Assembly (NCBI GenBank): GCA_964455095.1
Contig: CAYVUV010000080.1
Span: forward strand, 1 to 49,629
Direction: 5' to 3'
DNA length: 49,629 nt
From: CAYVUV01 sp964455095
Lineage (GTDB): Bacteria > Desulfobacterota > Binatia > HRBIN30 > CADEER01
The notes under the pieces are model-generated. The model worked only from the letters and a program-made list of their open reading frames with translations, was not told the DNA's origin and made no database searches. Shown piece by piece: positions 16,786 to 25,210 of the stretch (its first letter is position 1; each line of letters starts with the position of its first letter). The translations under genes and the position numbers were made by a program.

Positions 16786-18066
16786 ATGATCGAGTTGGTC
16801 GGCAATGAGGTGCTGGGAGCGCGCATCAAGGTCATCGGCATCGGCGGAGGTGGAGGCAACGCGGTCAATACGATGATCGCGTCGGGCCTGCGCGGCGTCG
16901 AGTTTCTCGCCGCCAATACCGACGCGCAGGCGCTGGCCAGCAACCTGGCGCCGCTGAAGCTTCAATTTGGCGCCAAAGGTCTGGGAGCCGGGGCCAACCC
17001 GGACGTCGGGCGGCTGTCGGCCGAAGAGGACGCGGACCATATCCGCGAGCACATCACCGGCGCCGACATGGTGTTCATCACCGCCGGCATGGGTGGCGGC
17101 ACCGGCACCGGCGGCGCACCGGTAGTCGGGCGCCTGGCGCGCGAGGCGGGAGCCCTGACGGTCGGTGTGGTTACCAAGCCGTTCCAGTTCGAGGGCAAGA
17201 AGCGCATGCGGCAGGCCGAGGCCGGCATCGAGGAGCTGCAGAAGGCGGTCGACACCTTGATCGTCATTCCCAATCAGCGCCTGCTGGCCATCGCCGGGCG
17301 CACGACCTCCATGCTCGAAACGTTCCGCAAGGCGGACGACATCCTGCTGCAGGCGGTGCGCGGCATCTCGGATCTGGTCACGGTGCACGGGCTGATCAAC
17401 CTCGACTTCGCCGACGTGCGCACGATCATGGCCGAGATGGGCATGGCAATCATGGGCTCGGGCGGGGCGTCGGGCGAGAACCGCGCCGTCGAGGCGGCAC
17501 AGAAGGCGATCTCCAGCCCGCTGCTCGAGGACATCTCGATCAAGGGCGCCCGCGGTGTGCTGATCAACATCACGGGCAGCGCCGACCTGTCGCTGCACGA
17601 GGTCAACGATGCGGCGACGCTGATTCAGGAAGAGGCACACGAGGACGCGAACATCATCTTCGGCGCCGTGATCGACGAGGACATGGGCGACGAGATCCGC
17701 ATCACCGTGATCGCCACCGGCTTCGGGCTGGAGCAGGTCGAGGTGCTGCCGGCACCGGTCGCCGAGCCGGAGCCCGTGCGCGAGCCGATCGCGCGGCCGG
17801 CGGCGCACAACGGCAATGGTGCGGGCAACGGCGCGTTTCCCTCGCGCTCCGCGGCCCTCGCGATGCGCTTCCCCGCCACGGCGTCGGCCCGACCAGTGCG
17901 GCGCATGGGCTCGATCGTCGACGAGGGCGGTGAGCCGCACTTCCGCCGTTTCGAGGATGAGGACAGCGCGGTCGCCGAGCGCGCCCGCGACACCGACTTC
18001 GTCATCTCCGACGACGAAGAAGACAACTACGATACGCCGGCGTTCTTGCGCAAAACCGTCGACTGA
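16786..18066 (+). CDS. ftsZ: Cell division GTPase FtsZ
   Basis: FtsZ is the tubulin-like GTPase that forms the Z-ring. The 426-residue protein has the N-terminal GIGGGGGNAVNTMI, the tubulin signature GGGTGTG at residues 103-109, and the T7 synergy loop NLDFADVRTIMAEMG that completes the GTPase of the next subunit. A flexible Ala/Pro/Arg-rich linker from about residue 325 leads to the conserved C-terminal peptide (DTPAFLRKTVD) that binds FtsA. It is the last gene of the cluster and ends at a hairpin terminator. Confidence 0.98.
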   Translation: MIELVGNEVLGARIKVIGIGGGGGNAVNTMIASGLRGVEFLAANTDAQALASNLAPLKLQFGAKGLGAGANPDVGRLSAEEDADHIREHITGADMVFITAGMGGGTGTGGAPVVGRLAREAGALTVGVVTKPFQFEGKKRMRQAEAGIEELQKAVDTLIVIPNQRLLAIAGRTTSMLETFRKADDILLQAVRGISDLVTVHGLINLDFADVRTIMAEMGMAIMGSGGASGENRAVEAAQKAISSPLLEDISIKGARGVLINITGSADLSLHEVNDAATLIQEEAHEDANIIFGAVIDEDMGDEIRITVIATGFGLEQVEVLPAPVAEPEPVREPIARPAAHNGNGAGNGAFPSRSAALAMRFPATASARPVRRMGSIVDEGGEPHFRRFEDEDSAVAERARDTDFVISDDEEDNYDTPAFLRKTVD

Positions 18067-18105
18067 CGCGCGTTCGCTGCTCAAACTTCTCGACCGACTG
18101 CCCGA

Positions 18106-18128
18106 GGGGCACGGCCTGCGCGTGCCCC
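18106..18128. terminator. Bidirectional terminator between ftsZ and pilU
   Basis: GGGGCACG (18106-18113) pairs with CGTGCCCC (18121-18128) around a 7-base loop, between two convergent genes. A C-rich run follows on the plus strand; there is no T-run. The position fits a shared terminator. Confidence 0.5.
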
Positions 18129-18150
18129 ACCCCCCCTCTGTCGAGGACCG

Positions 18151-19371
18151 TCAACGTCCGGCGGCACTCGCCGCCGGGATCTCCGTCGGACGAACGCGGA
18201 TGCCGGGCAGCGCACTGGCCGGCAGGTCGGGTGGCGGTTCTGGCACTTCGATGGCGAGGCTGAGGCCGCCAATCGGCTCTTCGACTTCCTCCGCGGCGTC
18301 GGGAGCCGTATTGAGGTCCCTCTGCGTCATCCTGATGCGCAGGTTGTTCATGCTGTCGGCGTTGACGAGCGCCTCGTCCATGCTGATGCGGCCTTCGCTG
18401 TAGAGGTTCAACAGCGCCAGGTCGAAGGTCTGGCAGCCCTCGGTGACGTCGCGCTCCATCGCTTCCTTGACGCGGTCGACCTCGCCCTTCCTGATCAGGT
18501 CCTTGACCCACGGCGTACCGAGGAGGATCTCGAGCGCGGCGACGCGTTTGCCATCGACACCCGGGATCAAGCGTTGGGAGATGATGGCGCGCAGGTTCAT
18601 CGAGAGCTGGAGATAGATCTCGGTGTGGCGCTCGGCGGGGAAGAAGTTGGTCATTCGCTGCAGGGTCTGATTGGCGTTGCTCGAGTGCAGCGTGCCGAGG
18701 CATAGATGGCCGGTGTCGGCAAAGGTGATCGCCGCTTCCATCGTCTCGAGGTCGCGGATCTCGCCGATCAGGATGACGTCGGGCGCCTGGCGCAGCGTGT
18801 TCTTGAGCGCGGCGCTGAAAGTGTCCGTGTCGGTGCCGACTTCGCGCTGCGTGACCACGCAGTTCTTGTTGGGATGGATGAACTCGACCGGATCCTCGAT
18901 GGTGATGATGTGCCCGTGCGTGTGCTGGTTGCGGTGGTCGATCATCGCGGCGAGCGTCGTCGACTTCCCGGAACCGGTCGCCCCGGTGACCAGGATCAGC
19001 CCGCGCTTGGCCATGACGATGTCGGCGAGCGCGCTGGGCAGCTGCAGGTCTGCGAGGCTGGGAATGTTGGATTTGATCTGCCGGATCACCATCCCGACGC
19101 TGCCGCGCTGGCGCAGGACGTTGACGCGAAAGCGCCCGAGCCCCTCGAGGCTCATGCCGAGGTTCATTTCCTTGGTGGCCCGAAAGGCGGCCCGCTCGTC
19201 GACGCACATGACCGAGTCGGCCAGCGCCTCCGTATCGGCGGCGGTCAGCGGGCTGTCGCCCCAGGGCTGGTTCACCCCCTGCACGCGCAGCAGCGGCGGA
19301 CAATTGATCATGACGTAGAGATCCGAGGCGTCGACCTCGACCATGGCGGCAAGCATCTTGTGAATGTCCAA
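18151..19371 (-). CDS. pilU: PilU-type type IV pilus retraction ATPase
   Basis: PilT/PilU hexameric ATPases power retraction of type IV pili at the inner membrane. The 406-residue protein has the N-terminal PAS-like part, Walker A (GATGSGKSTTLAAMI), the Asp box (ITIEDPVEFIH), Walker B (DVILIGEIRDLETME) and the His box (GHLCLGTLHSSNANQ). NKNCVVTQREVGTDT and the long acidic/Pro-rich C-terminal tail resemble PilU more than PilT. The frame is open far upstream, but similarity begins at LDIHKMLAAM; TTG 19371 with GGGAG 8 bases upstream is the best start. No PilT or other pilus gene is adjacent. Confidence 0.85.
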   Translation of the reverse strand: MDIHKMLAAMVEVDASDLYVMINCPPLLRVQGVNQPWGDSPLTAADTEALADSVMCVDERAAFRATKEMNLGMSLEGLGRFRVNVLRQRGSVGMVIRQIKSNIPSLADLQLPSALADIVMAKRGLILVTGATGSGKSTTLAAMIDHRNQHTHGHIITIEDPVEFIHPNKNCVVTQREVGTDTDTFSAALKNTLRQAPDVILIGEIRDLETMEAAITFADTGHLCLGTLHSSNANQTLQRMTNFFPAERHTEIYLQLSMNLRAIISQRLIPGVDGKRVAALEILLGTPWVKDLIRKGEVDRVKEAMERDVTEGCQTFDLALLNLYSEGRISMDEALVNADSMNNLRIRMTQRDLNTAPDAAEEVEEPIGGLSLAIEVPEPPPDLPASALPGIRVRPTEIPAASAAGR

Positions 19372-19674
19372 AGCGGTCTCCCTGTTTTGCGTCGTACTGC
19401 TATGAGCAATGGATGTGCCCAGGCAGTGCGCACCCGCGCACGCCCCGGGAGCGGGCACGAGCGAGGCGCGTCCGAGCGTCGAGAACCGGGCAGTTTCGGG
19501 GCTATGGCCCGAGTAGTGGCGCCCGCGCGGTGCCGGTCGGTCACTCGAGACGGGAGACCGGGTGGGGCGTGACCCCGGCGCGCGCCATCGGGCGCGTCGC
19601 ACAATGCCGCGCCGTAGGTCGGCCGGCACAAGGAACTGGACCCTGTCGCGCCGATAGCGCAGAATCCCGCCCGC
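19372..19674. other. Intergenic region between divergent pilU and the CMD-like gene
   Basis: These 303 bases lie between two divergent starts. Long open frames run through here on both strands but show no recognisable protein and no good start. The segment must hold the promoters of both genes; I see no convincing -35/-10 pair, repeat or RNA structure. Confidence 0.5.
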
Positions 19675-20757
19675 ATGGGTGCTCTCGACAATGTGGAGTG
19701 GGAAGCGTGTGTCCTCGAGCCGGTGCGCAATCGCGATGCGGAGCGCTACCTGCGCCGGTCGCTCGGGATGGTGCCGCCCGGGGCGCTGTATTTCGTCGAT
19801 TCCGACTGGTTGACGCATGGGGTCGTGGCCTTCGACCTCGTCCATCTCCCGCGGGCGCACGTGGCGCCGATGCTGGCCGAGTTGATCGCGCTCGCCGTCA
19901 GCCAGGAAAGCTCGTGCCGATATTGCTACGCGGCGACGCGTGGCGTCATGAAGATCCTCGGTTTCTCCGAGGCGCGCATTCGGCGGCTGGAGGAGGATTC
20001 GCTCGGTGCGGATCTGCCGTCCGGAGAGCGGGCGGCGATCGAGTTCGCGCGCTGTGTGGCGCGGGCGGCTCCACTGGCGACGTGCCGCGACGGACGCCCG
20101 GTGCTCGATGCCGGCTACGATCCGGGCGCGGTGAAGGAGATCGCCGTGCTGGTCGCGGTGAACGTGTTCTACAACCGGCTCTCAACGCTGGCGGCCCTTC
20201 CGCCCGCGAGTGTCGAGGGGATGGCGGACCATTGGTACATGCGCATTTTTCGCCCCTTTGTCGCGCGCATGGTCCGACCCCGGCCCACGGCGCACGGAGA
20301 ACGCCTGCGTCCGGAGCAGCGGGTGGGGCACTTTGCGGCCTTCGTCAATGCGCTCGATGGGCTTCCGGCCGCGCCACGCATCCGCGCCGTGATCGACGAG
20401 GCCTGGCGCTCGCCGGCGTTGTCGGTGCGGTTGAAGGCGTTGATCTTCGCCGTCGTCGCGCGCGGCATGGGCTGCGTGGCGGTCGAGCAGGAGGCGGCGC
20501 AGATGCTCGCCGACGAGGGCATGTCGGCCGACGACGTCGCGGGCGCTCTGGCGCACCTCTCTGGCGCAACACTCGCGGCGACTGATCAAGCGGCGCTGGC
20601 GCTGGCGCGCGAGTCGACGTTCGTTCGCCCCGCGCAGGTGCAGCGGCTGGCGCGCACGGTCCGCGCCCAGTTTTCCCGGCAGCAGTTCGTCGAGCTGATC
20701 GGTCTCATCTCGCTGGCCAACGCGATCTGTCGCCTGGTGGTCGTTCTCGACGCCTGA
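19675..20757 (+). CDS. AhpD-like / carboxymuconolactone decarboxylase family protein
   Basis: A 360-residue all-helical protein with two AhpD-like halves. The first contains LAELIALAVSQESSCRYCYAAT with a CxxC pair at Cys81-Cys84; the second half (about 200-355) resembles the fold but has no CxxC. AhpD proteins use CxxC plus a downstream His for peroxide or disulfide chemistry; the His of the CxxCxxxH motif is Thr88 here. Related double-domain proteins occur in many soil bacteria without an assigned substrate. The cyclase gene starts 9 bases after the stop, so the two form one transcript. A redox or stress role is plausible but not shown. Confidence 0.7.
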   Translation: MGALDNVEWEACVLEPVRNRDAERYLRRSLGMVPPGALYFVDSDWLTHGVVAFDLVHLPRAHVAPMLAELIALAVSQESSCRYCYAATRGVMKILGFSEARIRRLEEDSLGADLPSGERAAIEFARCVARAAPLATCRDGRPVLDAGYDPGAVKEIAVLVAVNVFYNRLSTLAALPPASVEGMADHWYMRIFRPFVARMVRPRPTAHGERLRPEQRVGHFAAFVNALDGLPAAPRIRAVIDEAWRSPALSVRLKALIFAVVARGMGCVAVEQEAAQMLADEGMSADDVAGALAHLSGATLAATDQAALALARESTFVRPAQVQRLARTVRAQFSRQQFVELIGLISLANAICRLVVVLDA

Positions 20758-20766
20758 TCGGGCGCG

Positions 20767-21558
20767 ATGGTGTTGCCGGACCTCTTCGCGATCGCCTGCG
20801 CCGCTGGCCTGGCCGGTGCGCTCTTCGCCGTCGCGCGGCTGTATGCCGAGCGGCAGCGCCTGCGCCAGCGGCTCGAGGCGGCGGGCGAGGCGTTGCAACA
20901 TCTGCAGACGTCGTTTGCGCGCTTCGCCCCAAGTGCGGTGGTCGATGGCATTGCGGCGGGCGGCGGGCCGAGCGGAGCAGAAAAAAGGGAAGTGACGGTG
21001 TTGTTTGCCGACCTCGTCAGCTTCACCGCGCTGAGCGAGTCGCTGGCGCCCGAAGTGTTGGTGACCGTGCTCAACGGGTACTTCGGCCGCATGAGCCAGG
21101 TCATCGAGCAGCACCGCGGCCATGTGTCGAAGTTCATTGGCGACGGCATCCTGACGTTGTTCGGAGCCATCGAGCCCAACCCGTGGCAGGCGAACGACGC
21201 GGTGCACGCCGCGCTCGGCATGCACCGGGAGCTGGCGGTGTACAATGCCGACCTGGCATCGCGTGGCCTGCCGACGCTGCGGCTCGGCATCGGCATCCAC
21301 CGCGGCGTGACGGTAGCCGGGGTGATCGGCAGCCACGCGCTGATGGAGTTCACCGTCATCGGCCAGACGGTCAACCTCGCTGCCCGCGTCGAGCGCCTGA
21401 CCCGGGTGCACGCCGTCGATACGCTGATCACGCCCGCCGTGCGCGACGCGCTCGACCCGCGCTTCGTGCTGGAGGAGCTGCCGCCCACCGCGGTGCGCGG
21501 CATCGCGGAATCGGTGACGACGTACGCGGTAAGGGGTTTCAAGGCGAGCGACGATTGA
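20767..21558 (+). CDS. Class III adenylate/guanylate cyclase
   Basis: Class III cyclases make cAMP or cGMP from the nucleoside triphosphate as homodimers. The 263-residue protein has one N-terminal membrane helix (about 4-25), a short coiled coil, and a catalytic domain from about residue 74. Both metal aspartates are present (Asp82 in LFADLVSFT, Asp126 in FIGDGI), as are the transition-state residues Asn203 and Arg207 in TVNLAARVE. Of the base-selecting pair, Lys122 is kept but the usual Asp is Gln200 (VIGQTVN). No sensory domain is attached. It is cotranscribed with the AhpD-like gene. Confidence 0.88.
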   Translation: MVLPDLFAIACAAGLAGALFAVARLYAERQRLRQRLEAAGEALQHLQTSFARFAPSAVVDGIAAGGGPSGAEKREVTVLFADLVSFTALSESLAPEVLVTVLNGYFGRMSQVIEQHRGHVSKFIGDGILTLFGAIEPNPWQANDAVHAALGMHRELAVYNADLASRGLPTLRLGIGIHRGVTVAGVIGSHALMEFTVIGQTVNLAARVERLTRVHAVDTLITPAVRDALDPRFVLEELPPTAVRGIAESVTTYAVRGFKASDD

Positions 21559-21573
21559 TCGAGCTCGTCCGCT

Positions 21574-22587
21574 TCACGCCGACAGCGGCACCTGGTGATC
21601 GGTCTCGTCGGTCAGGATCTCGAACGCGGCGCGGTGCTGGGTGGCGAGCGTTTCGACGTGTCCACGGCGCTTGTCGGTGAGCCGCAGATCGCACGCGGCG
21701 AGCTTGCTGTTGAGACACGACTTGGCGCCGCCGGGCGGGTTGTCGTAGCGCAAGCCAACCACGGCGGAACGCGGTGCGCTGAGGTGACCCTCGACGCGCC
21801 ACTGTGCATTCTCCGACGCGAAGGTCCAATCGAAATAGCGCAGTGTCGCGCTCGCCCGGCGCATCTGGGCGAGATTGTTCAGGGTGATCTCCTCGCCTTC
21901 GTGGCGGAGCACGAGGGGCGTCATCGGGGGCGTCCACAACGGACCGAAGCGGATGCGCGCCGTCGCCACCTCGAGGAAGCTTTCCGGATGCGCGTCGAAG
22001 CCGGCGACCTGGCCCCACGCGTAGTGGTCGGTATGGCGGCTGCCCCAGTTGTGGTTCTGGCTGCCGACCCAGGCGGCGACGTCCACCGCCCGCCCGTCGA
22101 CCATGAGGGTCCCGTCGTAGGTGGCAAGCGGCATGCCGACCAGGCTCTTTGCCCGCGGCAGCCGGCGCGCGTAAGCGTCGAGCGGCAGCAGGAAGAGCGG
22201 CGGCTCGGTGCCGTGGTAGGTTAGATCCCACGCGATGTCGTGCCCGCCGCTGCTCGCAGCGCCGGTCAGCGCGCCAGGCCCGAGCCGGGCATCGTCGACG
22301 GCGACGTCGAACGCTGCCGGATCGAAGCGGCATCTGGCCAGCGGCGTCACCTGCTTGACCGCGACATGCGCGCCCGACTGGCCGTCGAAGTAAATGGCCC
22401 ACAACTCACCGACGGCGTCGGCCGGGCGTTTGGCGGGGCTGAAGATCGTGTAGCGAATCCAGAAAGCGAGCGGCCGCGTCGGGTGGTTGGCGCGCTGGAA
22501 GAAGCTCTCGTAGTGACCGGCGCTCTGCCCGACGCGATAGCGGGTCAGGTTGGCATCGCGAATAGCCGCGTCGCGGTCAGCGCGCAT
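21574..22587 (-). CDS. CrtC/AttH-like (lipocalin-type) protein of unknown function
   Basis: A beta-rich protein of about 337 residues. HYESFFQRANHP and AFWIRYTIFSP near the start and SQNHNWGSRHTDHYAWGQ in the middle resemble the hydroxyneurosporene synthase/AttH and tocopherol-cyclase-like superfamily, whose two lipocalin-like barrels bind lipids or isoprenoids. NHNWG is the conserved polar motif of that fold. No signal peptide is evident. ATG at 22587 (MRADRDAAIRDAN) is preferred; an upstream ATG at 22623 would add 12 basic residues, and neither has a clear ribosome site. It converges on the cyclase gene. The substrate is unknown. Confidence 0.65.
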   Translation of the reverse strand: MRADRDAAIRDANLTRYRVGQSAGHYESFFQRANHPTRPLAFWIRYTIFSPAKRPADAVGELWAIYFDGQSGAHVAVKQVTPLARCRFDPAAFDVAVDDARLGPGALTGAASSGGHDIAWDLTYHGTEPPLFLLPLDAYARRLPRAKSLVGMPLATYDGTLMVDGRAVDVAAWVGSQNHNWGSRHTDHYAWGQVAGFDAHPESFLEVATARIRFGPLWTPPMTPLVLRHEGEEITLNNLAQMRRASATLRYFDWTFASENAQWRVEGHLSAPRSAVVGLRYDNPPGGAKSCLNSKLAACDLRLTDKRRGHVETLATQHRAAFEILTDETDHQVPLSA

Positions 22588-22653
22588 GCGCCGTGTAGAC
22601 CACACAAGCGGCCGCCGCGACAAATGGGGACGGCGCCGATGTGCCCGTCCCGT

Positions 22654-23472
22654 TCACGAATCGTCGAACCACCCCGCCAGGGCTTCCTGGGCGAGGTGCG
22701 TCGCCTCGCCGTCGTCGGGCTGGGGCTGACTGGACATGATGTGGTCCAGTTCGGCGCGGGCTCGCTTCGGCTCGTCGAGAGCGTGGTACGTCTCGGCCAG
22801 GTAATAGCGACCGATGAGCTTGGTTGGTTGGCGCTGCCGGAGCTCCTCGAGGTAGCGGCGCGACTTCTCTAGGTCTCGCAGCGGCCACGGTAGCACGAAG
22901 TAGAAGCGCCCGAGCACGACCATCGGCCCACCGCCGTCGAAGTCGCGGTCCAGCTCATATGCGCGCAACGCCGCTCGCTCCACCCGACCGCCGATACCCT
23001 GGCGCACGGCCTCGATGAAGCCGATCGTCGCCGCGTACTCGCCGATCGACAGCGCTTCGTAGTAGGGCCCCTCAACCCGCTGCGGCGCGGCCCGCATGGC
23101 GCGCTCGGCCCACTCGTTGGCCTTCGTCGCCAACGCCTTCTTGATGCTGCGGTTCGCCTGGGTGCGCGCCACCCACCAGTACGCCCGCGCCAGGCGCCAA
23201 CTCGCATCGGCGCGCGTCGGGTCGATCGCATAGGCGATCATCCCGAGCGAGGCGATGGATGGAATCGTGCCCTGGGTCTCCCGCGCGTTCCAGAGCCGGT
23301 CCATCTGCGCCACCAGAGCAACGAGCCCTTCATCGCGACTCTCTGCCTGCGTGCCCACGGCAGCGCACGGCGCGACGGAGAGCAGGACCAAGGTACAAGT
23401 CCATAGCCCAACCGCGCGGAGGACAACGCGGGGTCTAGAATCAGTGATGTTGACGGCGAACGTGATCGGCAT
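22654..23472 (-). CDS. Secreted TPR-like protein
   Basis: A 272-residue protein with an N-terminal signal sequence (VGLWTCTLVLLSVAPCAAV), probably cut after CAAVGTQA. The mature part is helical with degenerate TPR repeats (DASWRLARAYWWVA, LIGRYYLAETYHALDEPKRA) and the segment GGGPMVVLGRFYFVLPWPLR, reminiscent of the TatT component found with some TRAP transporters. The Cys near the cleavage site is not in a good lipobox. It probably acts in the periplasm as a scaffold or binding protein. No transporter gene is adjacent, so the TatT relation is only suggestive. Confidence 0.6.
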   Translation of the reverse strand: MPITFAVNITDSRPRVVLRAVGLWTCTLVLLSVAPCAAVGTQAESRDEGLVALVAQMDRLWNARETQGTIPSIASLGMIAYAIDPTRADASWRLARAYWWVARTQANRSIKKALATKANEWAERAMRAAPQRVEGPYYEALSIGEYAATIGFIEAVRQGIGGRVERAALRAYELDRDFDGGGPMVVLGRFYFVLPWPLRDLEKSRRYLEELRQRQPTKLIGRYYLAETYHALDEPKRARAELDHIMSSQPQPDDGEATHLAQEALAGWFDDS

Positions 23473-23737
23473 CGAAACAGCTTCTGGTGAACCATGGCAT
23501 TAGTATTCAAGGCACGCGTGGGCAAGCCGCATCGACCTCGCACCTGACGCTTCGACTTAAAGTCGCGCGGCCGCTCTCAAGCGCTCGGGAAGGTTTGGGC
23601 GCGGGGCGTGGTGATTACTGCGCGGCGCAGTGCGGTTGTGGGTGCCTTTGCAGTCGCTGAGATTGCCGCGTATGGTCGCAGCCGTTGCGGCAACCGAATT
23701 GCGAGTGACGAGCCGAGAGGCGAAAGGGAGACCGACC

Positions 23738-23863
23738 ATGGGCGACAAGTCCCCGAAGTCAGTGCACAAGCAGGCAGCGCAGAAGCAGCAGAAGATGGAC
23801 AGCCAGAATCAGAAGAAGCGGCAGGACATCGCTGCCAAGCAGGTGCCTAAGAAAACGAGGTAG
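23738..23863 (+). CDS. 41-residue Lys/Gln-rich conserved protein
   Basis: A tiny basic protein beginning MGDKSPKSVHKQAAQKQQ and ending AAKQVPKKTR, with GGGAG about 10 bases before the ATG. About a third of the residues are Lys or Gln and there is no hydrophobic core, so it is probably disordered or a single helix. Small proteins with the same start (MGDKSPK...) and the same QKK..AAKQV end occur in many bacteria without known function; this similarity is from memory. An in-frame upstream extension from 23630 lacks that pattern and is probably not translated. It converges on the acyl-CoA dehydrogenase gene, 6 bases away. Confidence 0.6.
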   Translation: MGDKSPKSVHKQAAQKQQKMDSQNQKKRQDIAAKQVPKKTR

Positions 23864-23869
23864 CGCAGC

Positions 23870-25099
23870 TCAGACCGGCAGGTCGCCGGTGGCGCGGCGG
23901 GTGCTCCCTTCCTTGGTGTAGGCGGCGATCGTGCGCTGCGCGATGCGCATTTGGTGGACTTCGTCGGCACCGTCGGCGAAGCGCGCCCAGCGGGCGTGTT
24001 GGTACATGTGTGCCAGCGGCGTGTCGGTCGAGTAGCCGAGCGCGCCGTGCACCTGAATCGAGCGGTCGATGATGCGGTTCAGCGCATTGGCGACGAAGTG
24101 CTTGGCCATCGACACCTCGGAGACGAAATCGAGCTTGTGGTCGATGCGATAGGCGGCGTGCAAGACCATCAGTTTGGCCTGGTAGAGCTCCATGGTCGAG
24201 TCGGCGATCATCCACTGGATGCCTTGCTTCTCGGCCAGCAGCGAGCCGTGCGCAAAGCGCTTGAGGGAGCGGTCGACCATCATGTCGAGCGCCGTTTCCG
24301 CTTGCGCGATCCAGCGCATGCAGTGCGCCAGACGTGCCGGGCCGAGGCGATATTGGCCAAGACGGTGGCCCTGACCGCGTCCGCCCAACATGTTGTCGTT
24401 CGGCACGCGCAGGTTCTCGATGACGATTTCCGAGTGGCCGGTCGAGCCGTGCATGGTGCCGATCTCGCGCACGCGGTTCCAGCCCGGTGAGGGGATATCG
24501 ACGATGAAGCCGGTGTTGGCCGCCTGCGGCTTCTCCGGGTCGCCTTCGGTGCGGGCGATGAGGATGGCGAAGGCGGCGCGCCGCGCGTTGGAGATGAACC
24601 ACTTGTGCCCGTTGATCACCCAGTCATCGCCCTCCGGCACGGCGCGGGTCTGGATCAGCGTCGGGTCCGAGCCCGCCACCTCGGGCTCGGTCATCGCGAA
24701 GCAGCTCATCGCGATGCCGTCGCACAGCGGGCGCAGGTACTTGTCCTTCTGCGCATCGGTGCCCCAGTGCAGGAGCGTGTGCATGTTGCCTTCGTCCGGC
24801 GCCTGGCAGTTGAGCACCCACGGTCCGTAGTAGGCCTTCGCCGCTTCGGCTTGCACCATCGCGAGCTCGACGTGTCCGAGGCCCATGCCGCCCCACTCGG
24901 CGGGCATGTGCGGCAGCCACAGCCCGGCGGCCTTCGCCTCGCCGCGCATCTCGATGAGGATGCGGATGTACTCCCCGCGTTCGATCTCGTCGGGGTTGCC
25001 GATCTTCGCTTCGCCGGGTTTGACGACCTTGTCGATGAAGTCGCGGACCTGCAAACGAAGGTCTTCGATCTCGGGGCTCAACGTGAAGTCGATGGCCAT
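23870..25099 (-). CDS. Acyl-CoA dehydrogenase, ACAD10/11-like
   Basis: A 409-residue FAD-dependent acyl-CoA dehydrogenase with the full helix-barrel-helix fold. NCQAPDEGNM, SCFAMTEPEVAGSDP (flavin-binding MTEP motif), VINGHKWFISNA, RLGPARLAHCMRW and the C-terminal FADGADEVHQMRIAQR can be aligned closely with the C-terminal half of human ACAD10/ACAD11. In those proteins an N-terminal kinase phosphorylates 4-hydroxyacyl-CoA and the dehydrogenase half helps remove the phosphate. A phosphotransferase of that type lies 3 kb away (28193-29251). ATG 25099 is chosen because AGGAGGAG lies 7 bases upstream and MAIDFTLSPEIEDLR is a typical start. Ordinary beta-oxidation is the alternative. Confidence 0.88.
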   Translation of the reverse strand: MAIDFTLSPEIEDLRLQVRDFIDKVVKPGEAKIGNPDEIERGEYIRILIEMRGEAKAAGLWLPHMPAEWGGMGLGHVELAMVQAEAAKAYYGPWVLNCQAPDEGNMHTLLHWGTDAQKDKYLRPLCDGIAMSCFAMTEPEVAGSDPTLIQTRAVPEGDDWVINGHKWFISNARRAAFAILIARTEGDPEKPQAANTGFIVDIPSPGWNRVREIGTMHGSTGHSEIVIENLRVPNDNMLGGRGQGHRLGQYRLGPARLAHCMRWIAQAETALDMMVDRSLKRFAHGSLLAEKQGIQWMIADSTMELYQAKLMVLHAAYRIDHKLDFVSEVSMAKHFVANALNRIIDRSIQVHGALGYSTDTPLAHMYQHARWARFADGADEVHQMRIAQRTIAAYTKEGSTRRATGDLPV

Positions 25100-25210
25100 G
25101 CGGGTGCTCCTCCTGCGCGGATTGTGGTTCCTCTTCTCTTCGTTCATTCCGCGCTGGCGAGCAAGCGGCGCGATCTTGCTTTGCGCGGCGGCCGGCGCGA
25201 TGCTCGCGGC

